Shown here: positions 44,509 through 52,653 of the stretch, piece after piece
Numbering within the stretch: position 1 is the stretch's first letter
Layout of the letters: every line of letters starts with the position of its first letter
Assembly (NCBI GenBank): GCA_002731875.1
Contig: PCCY01000015.1
Span: 1-64,000, forward strand
DNA length: 64,000 nt
Direction of reading: 5' to 3'
DNA from: Roseobacter sp.
GTDB taxonomy: Bacteria > Pseudomonadota > Alphaproteobacteria > Rhodobacterales > Rhodobacteraceae
Made by a program: the position numbers and the translations under genes
The notes under the pieces: generated by a model
Told to the model about the DNA's origin: nothing
What the model saw: the letters and a program-made list of their open reading frames with translations, nothing else
Database searches by the model: none

Positions 44509-46806
44509 ATGGATAAGTTTGGAAAAAGCCAGCCGGTCAAACGGGTCGAAGATGTGCGGTTTCTGACCGGCGAGGGGCGTTATGTGGACGACATCACACC
44601 AGCAGGCGCGCTGCATGCGTATTTTTTTCGCTCGCCGGTTGGGCATGCGGTGATCACCGGGCTGGACGTGGAGGATGCGGCGCAGGCCGAGGGTGTGCAT
44701 GCGGTGCTTACCATCGATGACCTTGAAGCCGCCGGCATGGACATTTCCATGGCTGGAACGATCCTGAAGAACCGAGATGGCACCGACGCTGCGAAACCTT
44801 TGCGGCCTATGCTGGCCAAGGGCAGGGTCCGCTATGTGGGTGAACCGGTTGCCGTCGTGATTGCAGATACGCTGGATCAGGCCCGCGATGCCGCCGAACT
44901 GATCGTGCTGGATGTCGACGACCTGCCGACCAACATGAAGCTGGAGCGCGGCGGAGCCACGATCCACCCCGAAGCGCCTGACAACATGGCATTTGATTGG
45001 GGGATGGGTGACGAAGAAGCGACCCAGAAGGCGTTTGATGCCGCAGCCAGGACCGTGAGCCTGGACGTGGGGGACAACCGGATCATCGTAAATTCGATGG
45101 AGCCTCGGGGGTGTTATGCCGAATGGACCAATGGCAAGGTGCATGTCGCCAACAACGCGCAGGGCGTCTGGGTACACAAAGGCAACCTCAAACGCGTGTT
45201 CGATCTGGACGACGACCACGTGCAGGTGACCAACCCCGACACAGGCGGCGGTTTCGGCATGAAGGCGTCGGCCTATCCTGAATATTTCTCGGTCGCGCAG
45301 GCGGCGCGGGCCTTGGGGCGTCCGGTGCGCTGGATGTCGGACCGGACCGAAGCAATGCTGAGCGATAATGGCGGGCGCGATCTGACATCACTGGCCGAAT
45401 TCGCGTTTGATGAGAATAACAAGATCACTGCCTACCGCGTCCGCACCAAATGCAACCTCGGGGCCTATAACAGCCAATTCGGTCAGCCCATTCAGGCGCT
45501 GCTGTTCAGCAAGGTTTTGATGGGCGTATACGACGTACAGACTACTTGGTTGCAGGTCGAAGGCTATTACACCAACACGGTGCAGACCGATGCCTATCGC
45601 GGTGCTGGTCGCCCGGAGGCGATCTATGTGCTGGAACGCCTGATGGACCGCGCCGCCCGAGAGTTGGGTGTCGACCCGTGGGAGCTTCGCAGGATCAACT
45701 TTATCAAGCCTGAACAGTTTCCGTATACGTCCGCGACAGGCGAAAACTATGATGTCGGGGATTTTAACCGCTTGTTGACGCGCGCGGCGGCCGAGGCCGA
45801 CCACGAAGGTTTTGCCGCCCGCAAGGCGGAGGATGCCGAGCGGGGGCTGCTGCGGGGGCAGGGCCTGTGCTATTATATCGAAAGCATCCTTGGCGATCCC
45901 GCAGAAGGGGCCAAAGTCGAGTTCAACGAAGATGGCACCGTCTTTATTTATGTGGGCACCCAGTCGAACGGGCAGGGTCACGAGACTGTCTATGCGCAGT
46001 TCCTGTCGGACCAGACCGGCATCCCGGCCGAGTTGATCCACGTGATCCAAGGCGATAGCGATTTGATTGCCCAAGGCGGCGGTACCGGCGGTTCGCGCTC
46101 TGTCACGACGCAAAGCACGGCGACGCTTGCGACGGTTGCGAAGATGACGGAGGCTTTCACAGCGTTTCTGTCCGATGAGATGGGCGTGCCGGTCGCCGCA
46201 ATCAGCTTTGACGACGAACGCTTCCGTGCGGATGGGTCAAACATGACTCCGACGATGCTGGAGGTGGCCGAGATGGCCCGTGCAAAGGGTCGCACCGACC
46301 TGCTTGTACATCATGAACGCGCGACCTTGCCGGGCCGCAGCTATCCCAACGGGGCCCACGTGTCCGAGGTGATGATCGACCCTGAAACCGGTATCGTTGC
46401 TGTCGAACGCTATACTGTGGTTGACGATTTCGGTAATCTTATCAACCCGATGCTAGCAGAAGGTCAGGTGCATGGCGGCGTGGTTCAGGGTATAGGGCAG
46501 GCCATTCAGGAACACGTCGTGTATGACGAAGACGGACAGTTGCTCACCGCGTCATTCATGGACTATGCGATTCCGCGCGCCATTGATGTGCCCTACATCG
46601 CGTTCAATTCCGAACCTGTCCCATCCACGGCAAACCTCATGGGAATGAAGGGATGTGGCGAAGCAGGGACTGTCGGTGCACTGGCTGCCATCGCGAACGC
46701 GGTTCAGGATGCGTTGTGGGACCAAGGGGTGCGTCAGGCGGATATGCCATTCACCCCGCACAGGGTTTGGGAAATGCTTAATGATCAGGCAATCGCCGCC
46801 GAATGA
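44509..46806 (+). CDS. Molybdenum hydroxylase large subunit, CoxL form II-like
   Basis: The 765-residue protein is a molybdopterin-cytosine-dinucleotide-binding subunit of the xanthine oxidase/CO dehydrogenase family. The active-site loop is AYRGAGR (residues 362-368), the form of CoxL-like form II rather than the CO-oxidising form I (AYxCSFR). The MCD region GGGFGMK is at 247-252, GQGHETVYAQ near 500, and the catalytic Glu is E718 in GCGEAGTVGAL. Such enzymes need small FeS and medium FAD subunits, yet none is adjacent: valS lies upstream and a thioesterase downstream. Substrate unknown. GCGAGCAG precedes the ATG as a weak ribosome binding site. Confidence 0.87.
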   Translation: MDKFGKSQPVKRVEDVRFLTGEGRYVDDITPAGALHAYFFRSPVGHAVITGLDVEDAAQAEGVHAVLTIDDLEAAGMDISMAGTILKNRDGTDAAKPLRPMLAKGRVRYVGEPVAVVIADTLDQARDAAELIVLDVDDLPTNMKLERGGATIHPEAPDNMAFDWGMGDEEATQKAFDAAARTVSLDVGDNRIIVNSMEPRGCYAEWTNGKVHVANNAQGVWVHKGNLKRVFDLDDDHVQVTNPDTGGGFGMKASAYPEYFSVAQAARALGRPVRWMSDRTEAMLSDNGGRDLTSLAEFAFDENNKITAYRVRTKCNLGAYNSQFGQPIQALLFSKVLMGVYDVQTTWLQVEGYYTNTVQTDAYRGAGRPEAIYVLERLMDRAARELGVDPWELRRINFIKPEQFPYTSATGENYDVGDFNRLLTRAAAEADHEGFAARKAEDAERGLLRGQGLCYYIESILGDPAEGAKVEFNEDGTVFIYVGTQSNGQGHETVYAQFLSDQTGIPAELIHVIQGDSDLIAQGGGTGGSRSVTTQSTATLATVAKMTEAFTAFLSDEMGVPVAAISFDDERFRADGSNMTPTMLEVAEMARAKGRTDLLVHHERATLPGRSYPNGAHVSEVMIDPETGIVAVERYTVVDDFGNLINPMLAEGQVHGGVVQGIGQAIQEHVVYDEDGQLLTASFMDYAIPRAIDVPYIAFNSEPVPSTANLMGMKGCGEAGTVGALAAIANAVQDALWDQGVRQADMPFTPHRVWEMLNDQAIAAE

Positions 46807-46820
46807 TCCCGAGGTTATCG

Positions 46821-46859
46821 CGACGTGGGGGCGGGGGTACACCCGCCCCCACGTCGTTT
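46821..46859. terminator. Strong hairpin between convergent CoxL-like and PaaI genes
   Basis: A perfect 15-bp GC-rich stem (46821-46835 with 46842-46856) around a GGTACA loop, followed by TTTG. It lies between the stop codons at 46806 and 46880, so it can serve both convergent genes. Confidence 0.75.
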
Positions 46860-46879
46860 GAGACTTTGGAAGCGAAATT

Positions 46880-47365
46880 CTATTTGGCGATTTGCATGAC
46901 AATGCACGTGGTGGAGCCCGTGGCGTAAAGTTTGCCGTCTTCGACGCCACGAATTTCACCATGCGCAACCCCGGTAGACCGGCCCACGTGATCGGTTACG
47001 CCTACGCAGTCAATCTGCATGCCCAATGGGATCGCGCGTAGAATGTTGATCTTGTATTCCAGCGTTGTGTACACCGACCCGCGCGGGACCTTGGTCATGA
47101 CGGCGCAGGCCATAGCTGAATCGAGCAAGGTACCGTACCAGCCGCCGTGCACCGTGCCCATCGGGTTGGTAACATTGAATTCCGGAGCACCCCGAAAAAC
47201 AGCGCGCCCGTCTGACACCTCGTGCAAGGTGTACCCCATGGTGCCGCCGATGGGCGGGCCGGGGTTGGTGCCGTCCAGAATTTTCTGCATGAATTCAAGA
47301 CCAGTCAACCCAAGCACTTCGGACTGGCTCAGCAGGTCTTCGGGACCATTGGCAAGGTGTGGCAT
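46880..47365 (-). CDS. PaaI-family thioesterase
   Basis: A 161-residue hot-dog-fold thioesterase. The PaaI/4HBT signature region is EFNVTNPMGTVHGGWYGTLLDSAMACAVMT (near residues 62-91), with HGG and the acidic residue of LDSA at the active site; the end TGVAHGEIRGVEDGKLYATGS is family-like. It would hydrolyse acyl- or aryl-CoA. The ribosome binding site GGAG lies inside the 3' arm of a hairpin (47374-47397). It follows metF on the minus strand after 74 bases but has no metabolic link to it that I can see. Confidence 0.84.
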   Translation of the reverse strand: MPHLANGPEDLLSQSEVLGLTGLEFMQKILDGTNPGPPIGGTMGYTLHEVSDGRAVFRGAPEFNVTNPMGTVHGGWYGTLLDSAMACAVMTKVPRGSVYTTLEYKINILRAIPLGMQIDCVGVTDHVGRSTGVAHGEIRGVEDGKLYATGSTTCIVMQIAK

Positions 47366-47373
47366 TTAAGAAA

Positions 47374-47397
47374 TCTCCGGCAAATATGTGCCGGAGA
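47374..47397 (-). promoter_or_regulatory. Hairpin covering the ribosome binding site of the PaaI gene
   Basis: A perfect 9-bp inverted repeat (TCTCCGGCA/TGCCGGAGA) with a 6-base loop. On the minus strand, its 3' arm contains the GGAG ribosome binding site of the PaaI gene, nine bases from the start codon, and is followed by TTTCTT. It could end the metF transcript or hide the binding site in read-through RNA. Confidence 0.4.
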
Positions 47398-47439
47398 AAC
47401 TTGTTGATTTTTCTGCCTGAGGGCAAGCCGAGATATATC

Positions 47440-48306
47440 TTACGCGACGTCTGACAATGCTGTTTGTGATGTCACGCCCAAGGCGCGGCACACGCTGCGG
47501 GTCAGCTCGGGGCGGTTCAGAGTGTAAAAATGCAGGTTTTCGACACCTTCGTCCACCAGCTCACTGCACATTTCGCTGCATAGTGCGGTGGATAACAGAT
47601 CGTGGCGATCATCGCGGAGCGCGGCATTATAGGCTTCGTCCAGCCATGCCGGCACCAAAGCGCCGCAGCGCGTCGCAAAATTGCGCGCAGACTTCCAATT
47701 GGTCACCGGCATGATGCCCGGCGTAATCGGCTTGGTGATACCGGCCGCGGCGCAGGCATCGCGAAAACGCAGAAAGGTTTCGGTTTCAAAGAAAAATTGA
47801 GTGATTGCTTCGTCGGCACCAGCATCGAACTTGCGCTTGAGCCATTCGACATTCTGCGCCTGATCCGGGGATTCGGGGTGTGGCTCGGGGTAGGCACCGA
47901 CCCGCAGCGTAAATTTCCCCGTCGCGGCCAAAGCTTCGATCAATTCGCAGCTGTCGGCAAAGCCATCCGGGTGTGGCGTAAACACGCTGGCCCCATTTTC
48001 AGGATCACCGCGCAATGCGACAATATCGGTGACGCCGATTTCGGCAAAGCTGTTCGCGACCTCAAGTGTTTCGGCTTTGCTTGCGCCGACGCAGGTCAGG
48101 TGCGCTGCCACCGGCAGGCCGGATGTGCGGCGCAGTACATGAGCAGAATCATGCGTCAGATCGCGGGTCGACCCGCCTGCACCGTAGGTCACGGAAAAAA
48201 AGCGGGGTCCCAAAGGTGCCAGCGCTTGAGCCGTATCCCAAAGACGGAATGATGCGTCGACGGACTTGGGCGGGAAAACTTCAAAGGAAACGGCTGGCGT
48301 GGTCAT
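47440..48306 (-). CDS. metF: 5,10-methylenetetrahydrofolate reductase
   Basis: MetF makes 5-methyltetrahydrofolate for methionine synthesis. The 288-residue FAD enzyme has SFEVFPPKSVDASFRLWDTA at the start (catalytic Glu in EVFPPK), FFSVTYGAGGSTRD near 39, DIVALRGDP near 95 and the FAD-site DAGADEAITQFFF near 165. ATG 48306 is chosen over TTG 48315 because AGGATTG has good spacing only for the ATG. It is divergent from metR, with a shared region of 96 bases carrying several AACTC/GAGTT half sites. Confidence 0.93.
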   Translation of the reverse strand: MTTPAVSFEVFPPKSVDASFRLWDTAQALAPLGPRFFSVTYGAGGSTRDLTHDSAHVLRRTSGLPVAAHLTCVGASKAETLEVANSFAEIGVTDIVALRGDPENGASVFTPHPDGFADSCELIEALAATGKFTLRVGAYPEPHPESPDQAQNVEWLKRKFDAGADEAITQFFFETETFLRFRDACAAAGITKPITPGIMPVTNWKSARNFATRCGALVPAWLDEAYNAALRDDRHDLLSTALCSEMCSELVDEGVENLHFYTLNRPELTRSVCRALGVTSQTALSDVA

Positions 48307-48330
48307 GTCGGACAATCCTATTCTTTATTT

Positions 48331-48369
48331 CAACTCTTGTCGCACGAACTGAGTTGTGAAACAAACTCA
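48331..48369. promoter_or_regulatory. Candidate MetR operator between metF and metR
   Basis: TGAGTT-N8-AACTCA (48350-48369) is a perfect 6-bp inverted repeat, and a further half-site CAACTC (48331-48336) pairs with GAGTTG at 48351. Spacing is compatible with a LysR-type T-N11-A site. It differs from the enterobacterial MetR consensus TGAA-N5-TTCA, so the assignment is inference from position. Confidence 0.45.
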
Positions 48370-48402
48370 TAACTTTCATCTTCAACATGAGGAACGCCTC
48401 AT

Positions 48403-49308
48403 ATGCATATTGAGTTCCGTCATCTGCGCACCATTCAGGCCATTCACGAGGCCGGAGGTCTCGCGCGGGCCGCCGATACGATGAACATCACCCAATCCGC
48501 TTTGTCGCATCAGGTAAAGGGGCTGGAGGATCAGGCCGGGGTAGAGCTGTTCGTGCGTCGGTCCAAACCGCTAAAGCTGTCGCCTGCGGGACTGCGCCTG
48601 CTGAAGCTGGCCCAACAGGTGCTGCCACAGCTCGAGGCGGCGCAGGCTGAATTCATGGGGCTGCGTGCTGGCAGCACAGGCCGGATGCACATTGCCATTG
48701 AATGTCACGCCTGTTTCGAATGGTTGTTCCCGGTGCTTGAACAGTTTCGCAAATCCTGGCCCGATGTAGATGTCGATATCCGCCCCGGTCTGGCCTTTGA
48801 TGCCTTGCCCGCCTTGTTGCGCGAAGAGGTCGATCTGGTGGTTTCATCTGATCCCGAGGACCTGCCCGGCGTCAAGTTTGTTGAATTGTTCGATTACAAG
48901 GCGGTGTTTGTCGCCGCCAGCCATCACCCCCTTGCGGCCAAACCATATGTCGAGGCCGCGGATTTCAGAAGCGAAACGCTGATTACCTATCCGGTGGAAC
49001 GCACACGCCTTGACGTGTTCAGCCAGTTGTTGATTCCCGCCAAGGTCGAGCCGCTTGCCATCCGTCAGGTTGAACTCACGGCGGTGATCCTGTTGCTTGT
49101 CGCTTCCAACCGCGGGGTCGCGGTCTTGCCCGACTGGGTCGTTCGCGAGGTGAAATACAGCAACGATTATGTCACGCGTCCGCTGACGGAAAACGGCGTG
49201 ACGCGCAGATTGTACGCCGCCGTGCGCGAGGATGATCTGGACAAGCCTTTCATGTCGCAACTGCTGAAACTGGCAGGGGAAGAAGCGCGGAAATTGCAGC
49301 GGGCTTAA
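48403..49308 (+). CDS. metR: LysR-type regulator MetR
   Basis: MetR activates methionine-synthesis genes in response to homocysteine. The 301-residue protein has an N-terminal winged helix-turn-helix (HIEFRHLRTIQAIHEAGGLARAADTMNITQSALSHQVKGLE, in parts around residues 2-43) and a C-terminal effector domain (about 90-290) with CHACFEWLFPVL and ITYPVERTRLDVFSQ, segments I associate with MetR. It is divergent from metF, the classical arrangement. A palindrome ATGAGG-AACG-CCTCAT (48387-48402) covers its ribosome binding site and abuts the start codon. Confidence 0.9.
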   Translation: MHIEFRHLRTIQAIHEAGGLARAADTMNITQSALSHQVKGLEDQAGVELFVRRSKPLKLSPAGLRLLKLAQQVLPQLEAAQAEFMGLRAGSTGRMHIAIECHACFEWLFPVLEQFRKSWPDVDVDIRPGLAFDALPALLREEVDLVVSSDPEDLPGVKFVELFDYKAVFVAASHHPLAAKPYVEAADFRSETLITYPVERTRLDVFSQLLIPAKVEPLAIRQVELTAVILLLVASNRGVAVLPDWVVREVKYSNDYVTRPLTENGVTRRLYAAVREDDLDKPFMSQLLKLAGEEARKLQRA

Positions 49309-49324
49309 GGCGTGATGTCGCCGT

Positions 49325-49822
49325 TTAAACATGCAGGCGTGGATCAAGAGCGAAATGTTCTTGCTGCACATCGTCGAACTGGCCTGTGGCCTTGGTGGCA
49401 TCGAAGATCAGGTTCCAGCTATGCCGGGACACTGTAGAGGGGATCAAAACAAACAGGTGGTCGCGTAGCAGCGCGTCGCCGAACCCTTTTTGGCCCGCCC
49501 CATGTGACCCCGGAACCAACCAGTTCGCATTAGGTATATCAGCGGTATCAAGGACATGTACCCTGGCAGGGTCGATCACTCTGGCAGAGGTCAGCACATG
49601 ATGTGCAGTGTCCAGCGCCCTGAAGCCCTTGTGGACCGCGACTTCCATGATCGCGGTCGCGGGGTCAAGAGAGGTATAGACCGCCCGGACCCCTTGCGAA
49701 TTCCAGCGGCCCCCCACGCGGTATGACCCTTCGCCAGTGTGCCATGTCGGCGCATGTTGCCGCTGGTCGAGCCTCCAAAACCGCAGTTCGCCCGTTCCGA
49801 GCGGCGGTGGCAGTGGCGTCAC
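49325..49822 (-). CDS. RES-domain toxin of an Xre/RES toxin-antitoxin pair
   Basis: The 165-residue product starts at GTG 49822, which overlaps the antitoxin stop (GTGA). The RES fold has the Arg-Glu-Ser set in RFWRLDQRQHAPTWH, GGRWNSQGVRAVYTSLDPATAIMEVAVHKGF (near residues 30-65) and a Ser later in RHSWNLIFD. RES toxins of this type degrade NAD or ADP-ribosylate targets and stop growth. The adjacent upstream gene codes for the matching DUF2384 antitoxin, so this looks like an intact type II pair. A longer frame opening at 50008 is discarded because it runs through the antitoxin. Confidence 0.86.
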   Translation of the reverse strand: MTPLPPPLGTGELRFWRLDQRQHAPTWHTGEGSYRVGGRWNSQGVRAVYTSLDPATAIMEVAVHKGFRALDTAHHVLTSARVIDPARVHVLDTADIPNANWLVPGSHGAGQKGFGDALLRDHLFVLIPSTVSRHSWNLIFDATKATGQFDDVQQEHFALDPRLHV

Positions 49823-50325
49823 GCGTAGACCCCGTACTCCATCCGGGTCAGGGTGTTTTCCACCGCTTCGGCCCCTGCGGCCGACGAAAGCAGGTCGATG
49901 GGCCGTCGGTTGTCCAGACCAATGGCAGGGGCCAGCATCCAGGCCTCGGCTGCTTCCTGGTCGCCAAAGACGTCGGTAGCTTGCGCCAGCAACTCTGCAA
50001 AGCGCCAAGCTCGGCTGCTTTGTTCTGTAGACAGGCGGTCTTTGCCTTTTTCGGCTCTTTTGCGTTGCAGGGTGCGTAGGCTCATGCCGATCGCCTTGTT
50101 CAGCGCATCGCCCGACGACAGCACCGATACTGTGTCCACAAGATGCAGCAGTGCTTGAGAGGAAATGCCCTTCACGATCACATCATGCGCATCCAAAGAG
50201 TTTCGCACCGTTTGCTTGATGACCTTTTGCCCGCCCAAAAGCCGGAAAGCGCGCACGGCGTCGTCTGTCTCCGCATTCATTAACGGGAGGTTATCCCTTT
50301 CACTTAGAAAGGCTGTAGCACCCAT
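49819..50325 (-). CDS. Xre/MbcA/ParS-type antitoxin (DUF2384)
   Basis: The 168-residue protein starts MGATAFLSERDNLPLMNAET at 50325, with AAGGAG seven bases ahead. The middle contains an Xre-like helical DNA-binding domain (about 50-105, AIGMSLRTLQRKRAEKG) and the C-terminal toxin-binding DUF2384 domain (about 115-165, AEAWMLAPAIGLDNRRPIDLL). It would neutralise the RES toxin and repress the operon. The upstream region has a pair of direct repeats that may be its operator. Confidence 0.87.
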   Translation of the reverse strand: MGATAFLSERDNLPLMNAETDDAVRAFRLLGGQKVIKQTVRNSLDAHDVIVKGISSQALLHLVDTVSVLSSGDALNKAIGMSLRTLQRKRAEKGKDRLSTEQSSRAWRFAELLAQATDVFGDQEAAEAWMLAPAIGLDNRRPIDLLSSAAGAEAVENTLTRMEYGVYA

Positions 50326-50343
50326 GGCTGTACTCCTTTTCGT

Positions 50344-50374
50344 CACGTGTCGCTAAATAAGTGACATGTGTCGC
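50344..50374. promoter_or_regulatory. Direct repeats upstream of the toxin-antitoxin operon
   Basis: CACGTGTCGC (50344-50353) and CATGTGTCGC (50365-50374) are near-identical 10-base direct repeats 21 bases apart, two helical turns, just ahead of the antitoxin start. This is what a cooperative Xre operator could look like. Confidence 0.35.
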
Positions 50375-50604
50375 GATGTATTTCAAGAGGCAACTCAAGT
50401 GCGCATAAACTATTTGATCGCATGTGCGGGGCGACCCGCGAAAACAATCGCGGTATGCAGGCCGCAATCAGGCTGACCGGGCCTGTTGCCAGGGGATAGG
50501 GCACACGCCGTGCGCGATGATGTGGCGGGGATGTCGCTGTGAGGGCGCTGTCATGCCCTGGCAGCGGGAAGGGCAGGGGCGCGCACGCCCCCACCGATAT
50601 CTGT

Positions 50605-51645
50605 TCAGCCGACCTTGACGATGGCCTTGCCTTGATTGCCGCCGGTCAGCAGGTCCATGAACGCCTGCGGTGCGTTTTCAAGGCCCTCGGTGATGTCCTC
50701 TTTGACCGCGATGGTACCGTCGGCGACCTTGGGCGCGACTTCTTTCATGAATTCGGGAAACCTGTTCCAGTGGTTGGAAATGATAAATCCGTTCACGCTG
50801 AGGAAGTTTACCAGAATCGTGCGCCACAGCTTTGGTGCAGTGAGCGCTTCTTCGGCGGCGTTGGCACCCAGACCACCGGCGTTATACCATGCGATCATGC
50901 CGCAGATCGGGATACGCCCGTGCGGGTTCATCAGCGGCATCACCGCTTCGAGCACTTTGCCGCCGACGTTTTCAAAATAGATATCGATGCCCTTCGGGCA
51001 GACGTCTTTCAGGGCGGCGCGCAGGGATTTGGCGTCGTCGTAAGCGCGGTGGTCAATGCATTCGTCAAAGCCAAAGTGATCCTTGGCCATCGCGCATTTG
51101 TCTGCACCGCCCGCGATACCCACCACGCGCAGGCCATGCGACTTGGCGATCTGCCCCACCATGGAGCCGACCGGCCCTGTTGCCGCGGCAACCACAAGGG
51201 TCTCGCCCGCTTTGGGACGGCCATATTCCATCAGCCCATGCCAGCCGGTGAAACCGGGCATGCCAAGCACGCCGAGCGAGGTGGTGATGGACACCTGATC
51301 GGGGTCGACCTTCCGCAGCAGATTTGCAGGCTGAACCCCGTGGGTGGCCCAGCCGAACACGCCAAATGCGTGATCGCCGACCTTGAAATTGGGGCTGTTG
51401 GAGGCGATGACCTCGCCGACCGACCCGCCTTCCATGGTGCCACCGACGGGCACAGGCGCTGCATAGGATTTTCCGTCATCCATCCGACCGCGCATATAGG
51501 GGTCAAGCGACATGTATTTCACGCGGACAAGGACCTCGCCGTCGCCCGGGGTGGGCACGGGCCCTTCTTCGAGACGGAAGTTATCGGCGGTCGGTGCGCC
51601 ATCGGGGCGGGACGCCAGTACGATACGTTTCATTTGGTCAGACAT
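50605..51645 (-). CDS. NADP-dependent oxidoreductase, CurA/leukotriene-B4-dehydrogenase-like
   Basis: The 346-residue zinc-independent MDR enzyme starts MSDQMKRIVLASRPDGAPTA. Rossmann-fold glycine motif is AAATGPVGSMVGQIAK (near residue 152), followed by VVGIAGGADKC. The substrate domain has VKYMSLDPYMRGRM and the VGGTMEGGSVGEV region typical of CurA and prostaglandin reductase-like enzymes, which reduce alpha,beta-unsaturated carbonyls with NADPH. AAGGAGG is ahead of the ATG. It stands alone, so its physiological substrate is unknown. Confidence 0.88.
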   Translation of the reverse strand: MSDQMKRIVLASRPDGAPTADNFRLEEGPVPTPGDGEVLVRVKYMSLDPYMRGRMDDGKSYAAPVPVGGTMEGGSVGEVIASNSPNFKVGDHAFGVFGWATHGVQPANLLRKVDPDQVSITTSLGVLGMPGFTGWHGLMEYGRPKAGETLVVAAATGPVGSMVGQIAKSHGLRVVGIAGGADKCAMAKDHFGFDECIDHRAYDDAKSLRAALKDVCPKGIDIYFENVGGKVLEAVMPLMNPHGRIPICGMIAWYNAGGLGANAAEEALTAPKLWRTILVNFLSVNGFIISNHWNRFPEFMKEVAPKVADGTIAVKEDITEGLENAPQAFMDLLTGGNQGKAIVKVG

Positions 51646-51804
51646 TTAGCTTTCCTCCTTGGGGGTGTTATCGGCAGGTTATCTGGAATACCGCCATGCA
51701 CAAGGTGGCGATCCGCGCCACGTTACGTCAGATGACCCTGCCCCCTTGGCAAATGGGGAAGGTAGGCTTATACGCACGGCCTGATCCATTGAGGGACGCG
51801 AAAT

Positions 51805-52590
51805 ATGGTTGGCAGTGCAAATCTAAACATCATGATCAAGGCAGCGCGGCGTGCGGGACGCGGGCTGGTCAAGGATTTTCGCGAGGTAGAGAACCTTCAG
51901 GTGTCGATGAAAGGCGCTGGCGATTTTGTCAGCCGTGCCGATCTTCAATCTGAAAAGACCCTGAAAGACGAGCTGATGGGCGCGCGCCCGACCTATGGAT
52001 GGTTGGCCGAAGAAGGTGGCGGCGAAGACGGGCAGGACCCCACGCGACGCTGGATCGTCGACCCCTTGGATGGCACGACGAACTTTTTGCATGGTCTGCC
52101 CCATTGGGCTGTGTCTATAGCGCTTGAACACAAGGGCCAGATCGTGGCCGGTGTCGTGTTCGACCCCGCCAAGGACGAGATGTTCTTTGCCGAAAAAGGC
52201 GCGGGTGCCTGGATGAACGACGGCCGTTTGCGGGTTTCGGGCCGGTCCCGGATGATCGAGGCGATATTCGCCACGGGTCTGCCGTTTGGCGGACGTGCGG
52301 ATCTGCCCGATACGCTGAGCGATCTGGGGCGTATCCTGCCGGTGTGCGCAGGGGTGCGTCGCTGGGGCGCCGCCGCGCTTGACCTGGCCTATGTCGCCGC
52401 CGGCCGCTACGATGGTTTTTGGGAGCGGCGGTTGAGCCCTTGGGATCTGGCCGCGGGTATGCTGATCGTGCGCGAGGCCGGTGGCATGGTCGAGCCGTTG
52501 AACCCCGCAGGCAATGTCCTGGAAGACGGTGAGATCGTCTGTGCCAATGAAGCGCTGTTTTCGGGTTTCGCGAAAATCGCCAGGGGCTGA
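51805..52590 (+). CDS. suhB: Inositol-1-monophosphatase family protein
   Basis: The 261-residue enzyme has the family metal-binding sites: EEGGG (near residues 69-73), WIVDPLDGTTNFLHGLPHW (about 83-101) and the C-terminal RLSPWDLAAGMLIVREAGG (about 213-231). It hydrolyses inositol phosphates or related sugar phosphates with Mg2+; SuhB-like members also interact with the transcription machinery. GAGGGACG precedes the ATG. After its stop comes a third copy of the 33-bp repeat. Confidence 0.9.
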   Translation: MVGSANLNIMIKAARRAGRGLVKDFREVENLQVSMKGAGDFVSRADLQSEKTLKDELMGARPTYGWLAEEGGGEDGQDPTRRWIVDPLDGTTNFLHGLPHWAVSIALEHKGQIVAGVVFDPAKDEMFFAEKGAGAWMNDGRLRVSGRSRMIEAIFATGLPFGGRADLPDTLSDLGRILPVCAGVRRWGAAALDLAYVAAGRYDGFWERRLSPWDLAAGMLIVREAGGMVEPLNPAGNVLEDGEIVCANEALFSGFAKIARG

Positions 52591-52608
52591 GTATCCTGCC
52601 TGGAAAGG

Positions 52609-52641
52609 ATGCCTTCGGCGAGGATTTTTGGCCATTTGGAA
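52609..52641 (+). repeat. 33-bp intergenic repeat, copy 3
   Basis: Starts ATGCCTTCGGCGAGGATTTT and ends GGCCATTTGGAA, differing from the copy at 41348 by two bases of 33. It lies 19 bases after the inositol-monophosphatase stop, again in a gap between convergent genes (next stop at 52654). Confidence 0.85.
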
Positions 52642-52653
52642 TTGGGTCCAGGT

